Source: Alkalicoccus luteus (GTDB lineage: Bacteria; Bacillota; Bacilli; Bacillales; Salisediminibacteriaceae). From it: 64,000 bases of DNA. Position numbers and translations under genes: made by a program. Shown here one piece after another: positions 15,257 through 23,293 of this stretch; within the stretch, counting starts at the first letter, position 1, and each line of letters starts with the position of its first letter. The DNA lies in the NCBI GenBank assembly GCA_052061695.1, contig JBPZEY010000013.1. One strand, given 5' to 3'. Under the pieces are notes generated by a model that saw nothing but the letters and a program-made list of their open reading frames with translations, had not been told where the DNA came from and did not search any database.

Positions 15257-16073
15257 CCTGATCGTCCCCCTCTAACAGTTCCACCAGCGTTCCGTGCGCT
15301 GCTTTCGGATGTAAAAAAGCTATCGGCTGACCTGATGCGCCAGTTTTTGGCACATCATCAATAAGCGCTACTCCTGAATTCCGCATTTGCTGCAGCCGGT
15401 CTTGGATGTTATCCACCTCTACGGCAATATGATGCAGACCTCCGCCGCGCTTATCGAGAAAGTGAGCGATCGGGCTGCTCTCGCCGAGAGGCTCCAGCAG
15501 CTCGAGCTTCACGTTACCTGCTGGAATAAAGGCCACTCGAACTCCCTGTTCAGGTACATCAACGACCTTGTCAACCTTTAGCTGAAAGTGGGTCGAATAA
15601 AAGGAAGCAGCCTCTTCAATGGAGTGAACGGCGATGCCGATATGGTCGATTCGTTTTGCCGGAGCAAACGCTTCTGAGCCGCTTCCACGGACCGTTTCTT
15701 CAATATAGGCAGCGATTGTTCCAGTAGGGGTGCCCGGTGTAAATATTTTTTCGATACCATTCCGCTCCAGCTCTGCCGCATCATCTGCTGGAATGACGCC
15801 GCCGCCGATCACGATAATGTCAGCTGCTTCCTGCTTCTGAAGCTCTTTCACGACAGCTGGAAACAATACATTATGCGCTCCTGATAAGCTGCTCAGGCCG
15901 ATGACATCTACGTCTTCCTGCACAGCTGCCCGTACTATCTGCTGCGGCGACTGTCGCAGCCCTGTATAAATCACTTCCATGCCGGCGTCCCGAAGCGCCT
16001 GAGATATAACAAGCGCTCCTCTGTCATGTCCATCCAGACCCGGCTTTGCAATCAATACTCTGATCCGGTCCAT
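15243..16073 (-). CDS. fusion: B12-binding mutase subunit + methylmalonyl-CoA epimerase
   Basis: A two-domain protein of 276 residues. Residues about 1-128 form the cobalamin-binding domain of methylmalonyl-CoA mutase, with the base-off motif DGHDRG (D14-x-H16-x-x-G19), a GLSSLSG loop and an IVIGGGVIP loop. Residues about 140-270 form a VOC-fold methylmalonyl-CoA epimerase (RIDHIGIAVHSIEEA, GGGLHHIAVEV, GTLVELLEG, carrying the usual H/H/E metal ligands). The ATG at 16073 follows AAGGAG by nine bases; the longer frame runs into the mutase gene. The catalytic mutase subunit is encoded 13 bp upstream and lacks its own B12 domain, so the two proteins should assemble. Fusing the epimerase would couple two successive steps. 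Confidence 0.88.
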   Translation of the reverse strand: MDRIRVLIAKPGLDGHDRGALVISQALRDAGMEVIYTGLRQSPQQIVRAAVQEDVDVIGLSSLSGAHNVLFPAVVKELQKQEAADIIVIGGGVIPADDAAELERNGIEKIFTPGTPTGTIAAYIEETVRGSGSEAFAPAKRIDHIGIAVHSIEEAASFYSTHFQLKVDKVVDVPEQGVRVAFIPAGNVKLELLEPLGESSPIAHFLDKRGGGLHHIAVEVDNIQDRLQQMRNSGVALIDDVPKTGASGQPIAFLHPKAAHGTLVELLEGDDQDGYV

Positions 16074-16086
16074 TGCTTCCATCTCC

Positions 16087-17730
16087 TTACGACGTATATT
16101 CTCCAAATACTTCCCGCAGAGCGTGACAAATTTCTCCAACAGTGGCGTAGGCCCTTACGCATTCCAAAATAGGATACATCAGGTTTCCGTTTCCGGAGGC
16201 TGTTCGCTTCAGCTCTGCAAGGCCAGCTTCCACCTTCGCAGTATCCCGTCTCTCCTTCAACCTCTCCAAACGGCTGAGTTGATTTTCCACAAACGCTTCG
16301 TCTACTTTCATCAGATCAGGCGCTTGTTCGTCCTCCGTTTGGAATTCATTCACTCCTACAACAATGTCATCATGTCGTTCCAGTCGTTTTTGCGCCTCAT
16401 AGGCGGATCGGTGTATCTCCCGCTGCATGTACTGCTTCTCAACGGCACTGACGGCACCGCCAAGCGTATCGATATGATCGATGTAGAGGAACGCCTCTTC
16501 TTCCAGCCGGTCTGTCAGTGCTTCCACATAGTACGAGCCTCCAAGCGGATCGATCGTATTCGCAGCACCTGTTTCGTGAGCAATGATCTGCTGGGTTCTA
16601 AGCGCAATCCGGGCACTCTCCTCTGTCGGCAGCGAAAGCGCCTCATCCTTGGAATTTGTGTGCAGACTCTGCGTCCCGCCGAGTACAGCGGCCATTGCCT
16701 GAAGCGCGACTCGCACGACATTGTTTTCGGGCTGCTGAGCGGTGAGCGTGGAGCCTGCCACTTGTGTGTGGAAGCGCAGCTGCTCACTTCGCGGCGAGTT
16801 GGCGTTGAACCGTTCCCGCATCAGCTTCGCCCACATACGTCTTGCCGCCCTGAATTTTGCTGCTTCTTCGAAGAAATCATTATGTCCATTAAAAAAGAAC
16901 GCCAGGCGCGGCGCAAAATCATCCACCTTCAAGCCCGCGTCGACCGCCGCCTCGACATAAGCAATAGCATTTGCCATCGTAAAAGCAAGCTCCTGCACAG
17001 CTGTGGAGCCAGCTTCCCGAATGTGATATCCGCTGATGCTGATCGTATTAAACGACGGGGCTTCTTCGCCGCAAAACGCAAATATATCGGTAATCAGGCG
17101 CATGGAAGGCTTTGGTGGGTAAATGTACGTACCCCTTGCAATATATTCTTTTAAGATGTCGTTTTGAATCGTTCCCCTTACATTTTCGTGAGGTACGCCC
17201 TGCTTTTCCGCCACAGCTATGTACATGGCAAGCAGCACAGCTGCAGAAGCATTGATCGTCATGGAGGTACTGACTTTGCCGAGGTCGATTTGATCGAACA
17301 GCATTTCCATGTCTTCTAAAGAATCGATGGCTACTCCTACTTTGCCGACTTCGCCGAGCGACATAGGATCATCGCTGTCGTATCCAATTTGAGTTGGAAG
17401 ATCAAATGCGACTGACAGTCCCGTTTGACCTTGGTCTAGTAAATAACGGAAACGTTCATTGGTTTCCTGGGCAGAGCCAAATCCAGCATACTGCCTCATC
17501 GTCCAGAGCTGACCTCGGTACATCGTATGACGGATTCCTCTTGTATAGGGGTATTCTCCAGGAAATCCAGCTTTTTCTATGTAAGCGTTATCAATTTCGT
17601 CCGGAAAATATACTCGGTCTACCTCGAGTTGAGAGCCGGTTTGAAATAATTCCTTGCGTTCCGGCCGCTTATTCAGCTGCTTCTGCAGTTTCTCCTGCCA
17701 TTTTTGATAGGCTTTTTCATACGTTTCCAT
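16087..17730 (-). CDS. methylmalonyl-CoA mutase, catalytic (large) subunit
   Basis: Radical B12 enzyme subunit that interconverts (R)-methylmalonyl-CoA and succinyl-CoA. The 547-residue product is the TIM-barrel substrate domain only: TRGIRHTMYRGQLWTMRQYAGFG (near 65-90), SVAFDLPTQ, the TSMTINASAA loop, GTIQNDILKEY, SISGYHIREAGS and HTNSKDEAL. It stops near an EYTS end without a cobalamin domain, which is encoded as the next gene. The ATG at 17730 has GGGG seven bases upstream; a GTG two codons earlier is possible. First gene of the operon. No MeaB/ArgK chaperone gene is seen nearby. Close relatives such as isobutyryl-CoA mutase have the same split, so substrate is inferred from the epimerase. 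Confidence 0.9.
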   Translation of the reverse strand: METYEKAYQKWQEKLQKQLNKRPERKELFQTGSQLEVDRVYFPDEIDNAYIEKAGFPGEYPYTRGIRHTMYRGQLWTMRQYAGFGSAQETNERFRYLLDQGQTGLSVAFDLPTQIGYDSDDPMSLGEVGKVGVAIDSLEDMEMLFDQIDLGKVSTSMTINASAAVLLAMYIAVAEKQGVPHENVRGTIQNDILKEYIARGTYIYPPKPSMRLITDIFAFCGEEAPSFNTISISGYHIREAGSTAVQELAFTMANAIAYVEAAVDAGLKVDDFAPRLAFFFNGHNDFFEEAAKFRAARRMWAKLMRERFNANSPRSEQLRFHTQVAGSTLTAQQPENNVVRVALQAMAAVLGGTQSLHTNSKDEALSLPTEESARIALRTQQIIAHETGAANTIDPLGGSYYVEALTDRLEEEAFLYIDHIDTLGGAVSAVEKQYMQREIHRSAYEAQKRLERHDDIVVGVNEFQTEDEQAPDLMKVDEAFVENQLSRLERLKERRDTAKVEAGLAELKRTASGNGNLMYPILECVRAYATVGEICHALREVFGEYTS

Positions 17731-17761
17731 CTGCACGCCCCTTTCCTGTTAATTCCTGTTT

Positions 17762-17770
17762 ATTATAGCA
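17762..17770 (-). promoter_or_regulatory. extended -10 promoter of the methylmalonyl-CoA operon
   Basis: The minus strand reads TG-C-TATAAT (17770-17762), a perfect extended -10 about 32 bp before the mutase start. The -35 region is poor. Confidence 0.6.
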
Positions 17771-17796
17771 TACCCCCTGCTAATGTTCCCACCCTC

Positions 17797-17825
17797 TTGA
17801 AAACAGCTCGCTCAGCAGGTACAAT
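17797..17825 (+). promoter_or_regulatory. promoter of the small membrane-protein gene
   Basis: TTGAAA (17797-17802) and TACAAT (17820-17825) with a 17-base spacer, 33 bp before the prli42-like ATG. Confidence 0.65.
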
Positions 17826-17858
17826 ATGAAAAGCATATGGTGCAGAGGAGGTTGAATC

Positions 17859-17948
17859 ATGCCCCGTAAATTCCGAAAAGCGATCGTTTATATGATGATC
17901 ATCGTAATGTTTTTAGGTACTGCCCTCATGGGAGTAAGCTACTTTTAA
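17859..17948 (+). CDS. prli42: Prli42-like small membrane protein
   Basis: A 29-residue protein: a positively charged start (MPRKFRKA) and one membrane helix (VYMMIIVMFLGTALMGV) ending in SYF. This fits Prli42, the miniprotein that anchors the stressosome to the membrane in Listeria and has short relatives across Bacillales. Coding is supported by GAGGAGG before the ATG, an upstream promoter and a terminator 15 bp after the stop. It lies in a similar neighbourhood (near yqjA) in other bacilli. Given its size, the name rests on pattern and context. Confidence 0.75.
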   Translation: MPRKFRKAIVYMMIIVMFLGTALMGVSYF

Positions 17949-17963
17949 CTTGCTGGATAAACG

Positions 17964-18003
17964 AAGAAAGCCGGATCAGAAGCGCTGATCCGGCTTTCTT
18001 ACC
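17964..18003 (+). terminator. intrinsic terminator after prli42
   Basis: Sixteen-bp arms (AAGAAAGCCGGATCAG and its complement at 17985-18000) around a five-base loop; T-rich sequence follows on the plus strand. Confidence 0.8.
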
Positions 18004-18053
18004 TTTTTTATTATCCAGTATTAGTCTTTAAACAAGCAAAGCTTACATATTTA

Positions 18054-19034
18054 TCAGCTTCCAGTTTCCAGTACCCCATACCTCTTTTTAGTCTTGAACT
18101 GCTGCTTGATGGCAAGATAATCATCCAGCTCCTTTACTACATGGGCAAGTGCTGATCTCGCTTCAAATTCTTCACGCGTCTCCGGGAGCTTCATGTTTCG
18201 GTACGACTCCTTTAATTCATCAAGCTTATCTATATACTTATATGCCGTATTTGCAGGGTGCACTCCGTCTGCGAGATCATCCATAAAGTCGGCCAGCATA
18301 TCAGCCTGCTGCACATGATAATCGATAGACGTAAGCATCGGCATCAGCCGTTCAATGATATCGAGCTGTTTTTCTCTCATTTTAAAATAGTGATAAAAAG
18401 TGTCTTCATAGCGCATGATATGATTCTCAAGGTTTCGCATCGCTTCATTTTTCGCTTCCTGAATCAATGAAGACACTTTGGTGATTTCGTTTCCATCCCA
18501 GTTGGTATCCCCATTACGTATGTAATCGGCAAACCGATGAAAGATAGCTGCGTAATAATGTTCAAGCTCGGTTTGATACTTCTCAAGCTTCCGTTCATTG
18601 CTTGGAATGTAGCTGTTCATTAATAATGCAGTGCCTACACCTATCACGATCAAAGCCGTCTCATTAAGCAGAAGGCCCACTGTCACAGTTCCTGCTGTAT
18701 AGACGTGAAAAATGATAACCGTACTGGTGACGATTCCGGAAGTGATACGCATTTTGACACAAAGTGGTATAAAAAGCAGCATCAACAGCCCGATCGAGAG
18801 CGGATGGTAGCCAAGTAATTCGAAGAGCATGCTCCCTGCAGCAAGACCGAGTATACATGCAGCAAAACGCTCCCATGCGGTCATCAATGACTTTTTCCTT
18901 GTTCGCTGAATACAAAGGATGGCAATAATACCGGCCGATGCAAAAAAATCGAGCTGAAGTGCTTGCGCAATGGCAACGGCAGCAGCAGCACCTACAGCAG
19001 TTTTTAGCGTTCTGTAGCCAATCGGTATGGTCAA
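18054..19034 (-). CDS. yqjA: YqjA-like aromatic acid exporter-family membrane protein
   Basis: The 326-residue protein has four to five hydrophobic segments in its first half (VGAAAAVAIAQALQLDFFASAGIIAIL onward) and a long helical soluble C-terminal half. This is the layout of the DUF939/aromatic acid exporter family to which B. subtilis YqjA (322 residues) belongs. Transport substrate unknown. The frame opens further upstream, but the TTG at 19034, nine bases after GGGAG and followed by TIPIGYRTLKTA, gives the family length and start. It lies next to a tRNA gene and near prli42, as in related genomes. Confidence 0.8.
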   Translation of the reverse strand: MTIPIGYRTLKTAVGAAAAVAIAQALQLDFFASAGIIAILCIQRTRKKSLMTAWERFAACILGLAAGSMLFELLGYHPLSIGLLMLLFIPLCVKMRITSGIVTSTVIIFHVYTAGTVTVGLLLNETALIVIGVGTALLMNSYIPSNERKLEKYQTELEHYYAAIFHRFADYIRNGDTNWDGNEITKVSSLIQEAKNEAMRNLENHIMRYEDTFYHYFKMREKQLDIIERLMPMLTSIDYHVQQADMLADFMDDLADGVHPANTAYKYIDKLDELKESYRNMKLPETREEFEARSALAHVVKELDDYLAIKQQFKTKKRYGVLETGS

Positions 19035-19192
19035 GTACGGTTTCTCCCTTCTCGCGGCTGTTCCTGTGCGACTGCAACTCACCGGAAAACGCGGCTGATT
19101 GTTTAAAAGCTGACATACGCTGCCTGAAATGACGGAAACCATGTGATATAAAAAAACCTCCAGGGAGTCCTGAAGGATTGCTAATCATATAG

Positions 19193-19267
19193 TGGCGCGC
19201 CCGCCAGGATTCGAACCCGGAACGCAAGAGCCGAAATCTTGTATGATATCCATTTCACCACGGGCGC
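19193..19267 (-). tRNA. tRNA-Arg (anticodon TCG), CCA encoded
   Basis: Acceptor arms GCGCCCG (5', at 19261-19267) and CGGGCGC (19197-19203) pair perfectly. Anticodon stem CAAGA/TCTTG encloses the loop TTTCGGC with anticodon TCG, which reads CGA. T-arm CCGGG-TTCGAAT-CCTGG and a D-arm with GG are present. Discriminator G and an encoded CCA (19193-19195) complete it. Confidence 0.95.
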
Positions 19268-19328
19268 AGCAAGTGCTGATTAATCAGCACATAAAATATT
19301 ATACCAATATAACGTGTCGTCGGCAAGC

Positions 19329-19694
19329 TTATTCTTCTTTAAATTTTTCGTAGTCATCAAACATTTTTTCAAACGTCGCATTCATCTGTTCTTCGTTGTA
19401 GCCTTTTCGAGCAAGGCGTGCAGCAAAATTTTGTGCCCACAGCGTAAGACGCTTTGACATTTTTGCGTATTTCTTCGTTTCTTTTTGCGAAGTTGCCTCT
19501 TTAGAGCGGCCGTCAGCGTTAGACATGACGTTCTCGGAAATAAAGAGAGCCTTCCAGATGTCTTCTTCCTCAAAGCTGTCGGCGTGATCATTAAAATAGC
19601 TGATCACTCGCTTGTAAAAATCATCAAATTGTTTGAAGCCTATCTCTTCTTCCTGGTTAAGATACATATGTATTTCTTTATAGAGATCCTGCAT
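19329..19694 (-). CDS. conserved-looking hypothetical helical protein
   Basis: A 121-residue charged helical protein that I do not recognise. It has no membrane segment or signal peptide. Visible features are an N-terminal LYKEIHMYLNQEEE segment, a basic centre (SQKETKKYAKMSKRL) and a C-terminal YNEEQMNATFEKMFDDYEKF helix. The ATG at 19694 has AGGAG nine bases upstream, and codon usage looks like that of its neighbours, so it is probably real. It is a single gene on the minus strand between brxB and the tRNA-Arg gene. Confidence 0.7.
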   Translation of the reverse strand: MQDLYKEIHMYLNQEEEIGFKQFDDFYKRVISYFNDHADSFEEEDIWKALFISENVMSNADGRSKEATSQKETKKYAKMSKRLTLWAQNFAARLARKGYNEEQMNATFEKMFDDYEKFKEE

Positions 19695-19843
19695 TGCGGT
19701 TTCACTCCTATACGTTTCAACGGTTAAGTGCTGACGATTTCAAATTATAGCATATCACCCAACGTTTGACCAGTCTATCCGATAAATATCCACGAAACGT
19801 TAAACCGTTGTGTTGAAGCGGTTTGAGCGTGTGCACTTTCAAG

Positions 19844-19873
19844 AAAAAGCCGGAAGAGCTGCAGCTCTTCCGG
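19844..19873 (-). terminator. intrinsic terminator after brxB
   Basis: A CCGGAAGAGCT/AGCTCTTCCGG stem is followed by GCTTTTTCTT on the minus strand, about 15 bp after the brxB stop. Confidence 0.8.
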
Positions 19874-19885
19874 ACCTTCTACACG

Positions 19886-20314
19886 TTACTTTTTGAAGTG
19901 CTCGTCAAAGTAGCTTTCCAGCTTATTAACAACTTCAATCGGTTCATGTCCTTCAATTTCATGACGTTCAACCATAGCTTTAATTTCTCCATCTTTCAGC
20001 AGTGCAAAAGAGGGTGAGGATGGCGCAAATCCTGTAAAGTAAGAACGCGCTTTTTCAGTTGCTTCCTTATCCTGCCCAGCAAAGACAGTTACAAAACGGT
20101 CCGGCTGCACTTCATAATTCTTCATGTAAGCAGCGGATGGACGTGCGATACCTCCAGCACAGCCGCAAACAGAATTGACGACCACAAATGTGGTCCCTTC
20201 GGCCTCAAGTACTTTCTCTACGTCTTCGGCTGATGTAAGCTGGTCATAGCCGGCCTGATCCATATCCTGACGAGCGGCCTGCACCACATCGTTCATAAAC
20301 ATTTGGAATTCCAT
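19886..20314 (-). CDS. brxB: bacilliredoxin BrxB (YqiW)
   Basis: Thioredoxin-like protein that removes bacillithiol from S-bacillithiolated proteins during redox stress. The 142-residue product has the characteristic CGC active site in NSVCGCAGG (C50 and C52), preceded by TTFVVV and followed by ARPSA, as in the BrxA/BrxB (DUF1094) family. Length matches B. subtilis BrxB (about 145). Location upstream of the bkd region agrees with yqiW in B. subtilis, hence BrxB rather than BrxA. It has its own terminator and is divergent from the RDD gene. Confidence 0.92.
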   Translation of the reverse strand: MEFQMFMNDVVQAARQDMDQAGYDQLTSAEDVEKVLEAEGTTFVVVNSVCGCAGGIARPSAAYMKNYEVQPDRFVTVFAGQDKEATEKARSYFTGFAPSSPSFALLKDGEIKAMVERHEIEGHEPIEVVNKLESYFDEHFKK

Positions 20315-20419
20315 GTTGTTTCACCCTTTCTGATGAAGATTTCAATTCCCATTTTACACGTATCATCCACAAATGCCAAAGGCTTTGTCACTCCCGCTGG
20401 CTTTTTAGGAGGAACAATA

Positions 20420-20860
20420 ATGAATTATGGCGCTAAACGTGCAGAGGCACTAGCTCTCGCTGTGGATTATCTCGTTGTTCGACTAATGTTTTTTATTCCG
20501 TTTTTCGATACCCTTTCATTAGCAGCAGAAGCTGCTGCAGCTGCATTTCTGTTTGCTCTTATATACGGAGTCCTTCCTGCCGCCGGCATACGCTCGCCTG
20601 GCCAGCGGCTTCTGCGTGTCACGTTCAGTGGTCCTTCCCTGTCATTATTGATGCGAGGAATAACGATTTCATGTGTTTGGCTCCCTGCAAGGCTTTTGGC
20701 AGCATATCCGCTGCCATTATTCGGTTTCCATATCCTGACACTGTATTTAGTTTACATAATTATTGTTATCGTCTACTTATTCGCTTCTTATTTATCTTTA
20801 AAGCCATCTTTATTCAGCTGGTCTGTTTTAGTAACACGCTCGATCCGTTCCACTTCCTAG
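20420..20860 (+). CDS. RDD-like small integral membrane protein
   Basis: A 146-residue hydrophobic protein with about four membrane segments. The opening (RAEALALAVDYLVVRLMFFIPFF) recalls the R-x-x-A-x-x-x-D start of RDD proteins, and the segment IRSPGQRLLRVTF recalls their internal G-Q/R region. The role is unknown; some RDD proteins are Na+/H+ antiporters or accessory factors. The ATG at 20420 lies directly after AGGAGGAACAATA. The frame continues upstream but without ribosome-site support. Single gene, divergent from brxB. The segment from its stop to the bkdB terminator (about 140 bp) shows nothing clear. Confidence 0.6.
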   Translation: MNYGAKRAEALALAVDYLVVRLMFFIPFFDTLSLAAEAAAAAFLFALIYGVLPAAGIRSPGQRLLRVTFSGPSLSLLMRGITISCVWLPARLLAAYPLPLFGFHILTLYLVYIIIVIVYLFASYLSLKPSLFSWSVLVTRSIRSTS

Positions 20861-21001
20861 AAGCCTCCTACAGCTGCAAATCAACATAAGCAGATCGCAG
20901 AGCGGACCTCTCCCTGTTATGATTCGCGGCTATTTATGCTGATTTTAGTTTGCTTTCGTAACCGATCCTGCTATAAAAGCCGGAAATTGAACGATTAAAG
21001 C

Positions 21002-21028
21002 AAAAAAACCGCACGAGGCGGTTTTTTT
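21002..21028 (-). terminator. intrinsic terminator of the bkd operon
   Basis: AAAAAAACCGC and GCGGTTTTTTT arms around ACGAG, just beyond the bkdB stop; symmetrical A/T tracts make it bidirectional. Confidence 0.85.
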
Positions 21029-21034
21029 CTTTCG

Positions 21035-22294
21035 TTAATAAATTGATGTTGACTCATCCATCGTTTCAAGCGTCTGCTTCACTTCCTGCATAAACTTCCC
21101 GCAAATATACCCGTCAAGTACACGATGATCCAGACTCATGCAAAGGTTTACCATATGGCGGATAGCAATGGCGTCATTGTTCAATACGACAGGACGCTTT
21201 ACAATTGATTCTACCGAAAGAATAGCGGCCTGCGGTGTATTGATGATTGGCTGGGATTGAACAGATCCAAAAGATCCGGTATTGTTCAGCGTAAACGTAC
21301 CGCCCTGCATATCCTGTGAGGTCAGTTTTCCACTTCTTACTTTCCCGGCTATATCATTCAGCTCCCGGGCCAGACCTTTGATGTTTTTTTCATCTGCATT
21401 GCGGATAACCGGAACATACAGCTCATCTTCCGTTGCAACTGCCATCGACAAATGAACATCCTTGTAACGGTAAATTTTATCTCCTGCCCATGCCGCATTT
21501 ACTTGTGGATACTTTTTCAGAGCATCCGTAACGGCTTTCATAAAGAACGGCATAAACGTCAGCTTAAAGCCTTCCTGAGCTTGAAATTCAGCCTTTTTCT
21601 TTTCACGCAGGTTGACCATATCGGTCACATCGACTTCGACCATCATCCAGGCGTGCGGAGCTGTATGCTTGGACTGTACCATATTCGAGGCAATGGCTTT
21701 GCGAACTCCAGTTACAGGCACTTCATCCCGACGTGCGTCAGAGGAAGGGGGAGCACTATCCTGTACAGGTTCAGTTTTCGCAGGCGCTGCTTCGGGCTGA
21801 CTAGAACGAGCGGCTTCTTTCGCTTCCGGCTGGCCGCCTTCGTCGATGACCTTTTGAATATCCTTGCGGGTAATTCTTCCGCCTCTTCCCGAACCTTGAA
21901 TTGAATTTAAATCCAGTTGATGCTCCTGTGCCAGTCTCATCACTGCAGGAGAGTATCTGCCCTGCTGGGAGGTGTCTGCTTCAGAGGACGTCTCCGCTTC
22001 CTGTTTCTGCTGCTTTTCTCCTGGTCCGGGAGCTTCCGGCTTCGGCTCGCCGCTTCCCTCTGTTTCCATCGTACAAATGACTTGTCCAACTTCGACAGTC
22101 TGATCCTCCTCTGCGATGAGCTCGGTGATCGTGCCTGCAAAAGAAGAAGGAACTTCGGCATTCACTTTATCTGTCATCACTTCAGCAAGCGGATCGTATT
22201 TGTTTACTTTGTCGCCGGGCTTAACCAGCCATTTCGTAATCGTTCCTTCTGTCACGCTCTCCCCCAGCTGGGGCATCGTAATTTCTGTTGCCAT
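21035..22294 (-). CDS. bkdB: branched-chain 2-oxoacid dehydrogenase E2 (acyltransferase)
   Basis: E2 core of the branched-chain 2-oxoacid dehydrogenase complex, which transfers the branched acyl group from lipoate to CoA. The 419-residue product has one lipoyl domain (residues 1-77, lipoyl lysine K43 in MTDKVNAEV), a Pro/Glu-rich linker, a peripheral subunit-binding domain (about 112-150, YSPAVMRLAQEHQLDL) and another linker. The catalytic domain ends with the HxxxDG motif (SLDHRVLDG). Last gene of the bkd operon, 15 bp after bkdAB. Confidence 0.95.
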   Translation of the reverse strand: MATEITMPQLGESVTEGTITKWLVKPGDKVNKYDPLAEVMTDKVNAEVPSSFAGTITELIAEEDQTVEVGQVICTMETEGSGEPKPEAPGPGEKQQKQEAETSSEADTSQQGRYSPAVMRLAQEHQLDLNSIQGSGRGGRITRKDIQKVIDEGGQPEAKEAARSSQPEAAPAKTEPVQDSAPPSSDARRDEVPVTGVRKAIASNMVQSKHTAPHAWMMVEVDVTDMVNLREKKKAEFQAQEGFKLTFMPFFMKAVTDALKKYPQVNAAWAGDKIYRYKDVHLSMAVATEDELYVPVIRNADEKNIKGLARELNDIAGKVRSGKLTSQDMQGGTFTLNNTGSFGSVQSQPIINTPQAAILSVESIVKRPVVLNNDAIAIRHMVNLCMSLDHRVLDGYICGKFMQEVKQTLETMDESTSIY

Positions 22295-22309
22295 CCGGAT
22301 CCCTCCTCG

Positions 22310-23293
22310 TTAAAATTCAGCAAGCTCCCGCAATGCTTCTTCAATTTTATCGGTATTCACCATAAACTTTTTTTCAAGCGGCGGATTATACGGCATTGCC
22401 GGCACATCCGGTCCTGCAAGACGCTGAACAGGTGCATCAAGATCAAACAGGCAGTGTTCAGCAATAATCGCTGCCACTTCGCTCATAATGCTGCCTTCCT
22501 TATTATCTTCCGTGACGAGCAGTACCTTTCCTGTTTTGGAAGCTGCTTCTGCAATGGCGTCTTTATCTAACGGATACACAGTACGCAGGTCCAAAATATG
22601 TGTTTCAATGCCGTCTTCTGCAGCCTGTTCAGCAGCCTGCTTGGCAAAGTGCGTGCATAATCCGTAAGTGATGATCGTCAGATCGCTTCCTTCGCGTACT
22701 ACAGCGGCTTTACCAATTGGTACTGTATAATCTTCATCCGGCACTTCTTCTTTCAGGAGACGGTAGGCCCGCTTATGTTCAAAAAACAGAACAGGATCAT
22801 TGGAACGGATCGCTGCTTTTAACAAGCCTTTAGCATCGTATGGATTAGAAGGGATGACAATTTTTAAGCCAGGGGTGCCTGCAAATAATGATTCAACCGA
22901 CTGGGAGTGATAGAGAGCTCCATGGACCCCGCCTCCAAATGGCGCACGAATTGTGATAGGGCATGTCCAGTCGTTGTTGGACCGGTACCGTATTTTTGCG
23001 GCTTCGGAAACGATCTGATTAACAGCCGGCATGATGAAGTCAGCGAACTGCATTTCGGCCACAGGCCGCATGCCAGCCATGGCTGCACCGATTCCTACAC
23101 CGGCAATCGCTGATTCAGCGAGAGGTGTATCAATCACACGCTCTTCTCCAAAAGCATCGTAGAGACCGTCCGTTGCGCGAAATACTCCCCCGCGTTTCCC
23201 TACGTCTTCTCCAAGTACAAAGACATTTTCGTCGCGCTCCATTTCTTCACGCATAGCGGCTGTAACAGCTTCAATGTATGTTTTAACCGGCAT
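22310..23293 (-). CDS. bkdAB: branched-chain 2-oxoacid dehydrogenase E1 beta
   Basis: Beta subunit of the thiamine-diphosphate E1 component, which decarboxylates the keto acids of Val, Leu and Ile. Full length (327 residues), with the conserved FVLGEDVGKRGGVFRATDGL start, the active-site region (AEMQFADFIMPAVNQIVSEAAK) and the C-terminal transketolase half (HILDLRTVYPLDKDAI). The start abuts the stop of bkdAA, consistent with coupled synthesis of alpha and beta in equal amounts. Confidence 0.95.
   Translation of the reverse strand: MPVKTYIEAVTAAMREEMERDENVFVLGEDVGKRGGVFRATDGLYDAFGEERVIDTPLAESAIAGVGIGAAMAGMRPVAEMQFADFIMPAVNQIVSEAAKIRYRSNNDWTCPITIRAPFGGGVHGALYHSQSVESLFAGTPGLKIVIPSNPYDAKGLLKAAIRSNDPVLFFEHKRAYRLLKEEVPDEDYTVPIGKAAVVREGSDLTIITYGLCTHFAKQAAEQAAEDGIETHILDLRTVYPLDKDAIAEAASKTGKVLLVTEDNKEGSIMSEVAAIIAEHCLFDLDAPVQRLAGPDVPAMPYNPPLEKKFMVNTDKIEEALRELAEF

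Noticed and set aside
16123..17154. 343-residue plus-strand open frame opposite the mutase gene
   Set aside because: It lies wholly antisense to a clear methylmalonyl-CoA mutase gene and has Cys/His/Arg-rich shadow-type composition.
21917..22570. 217-residue plus-strand open frame opposite bkdB/bkdAB
   Set aside because: Antisense shadow of two well-supported genes with Cys/His/Arg/Phe-rich composition.
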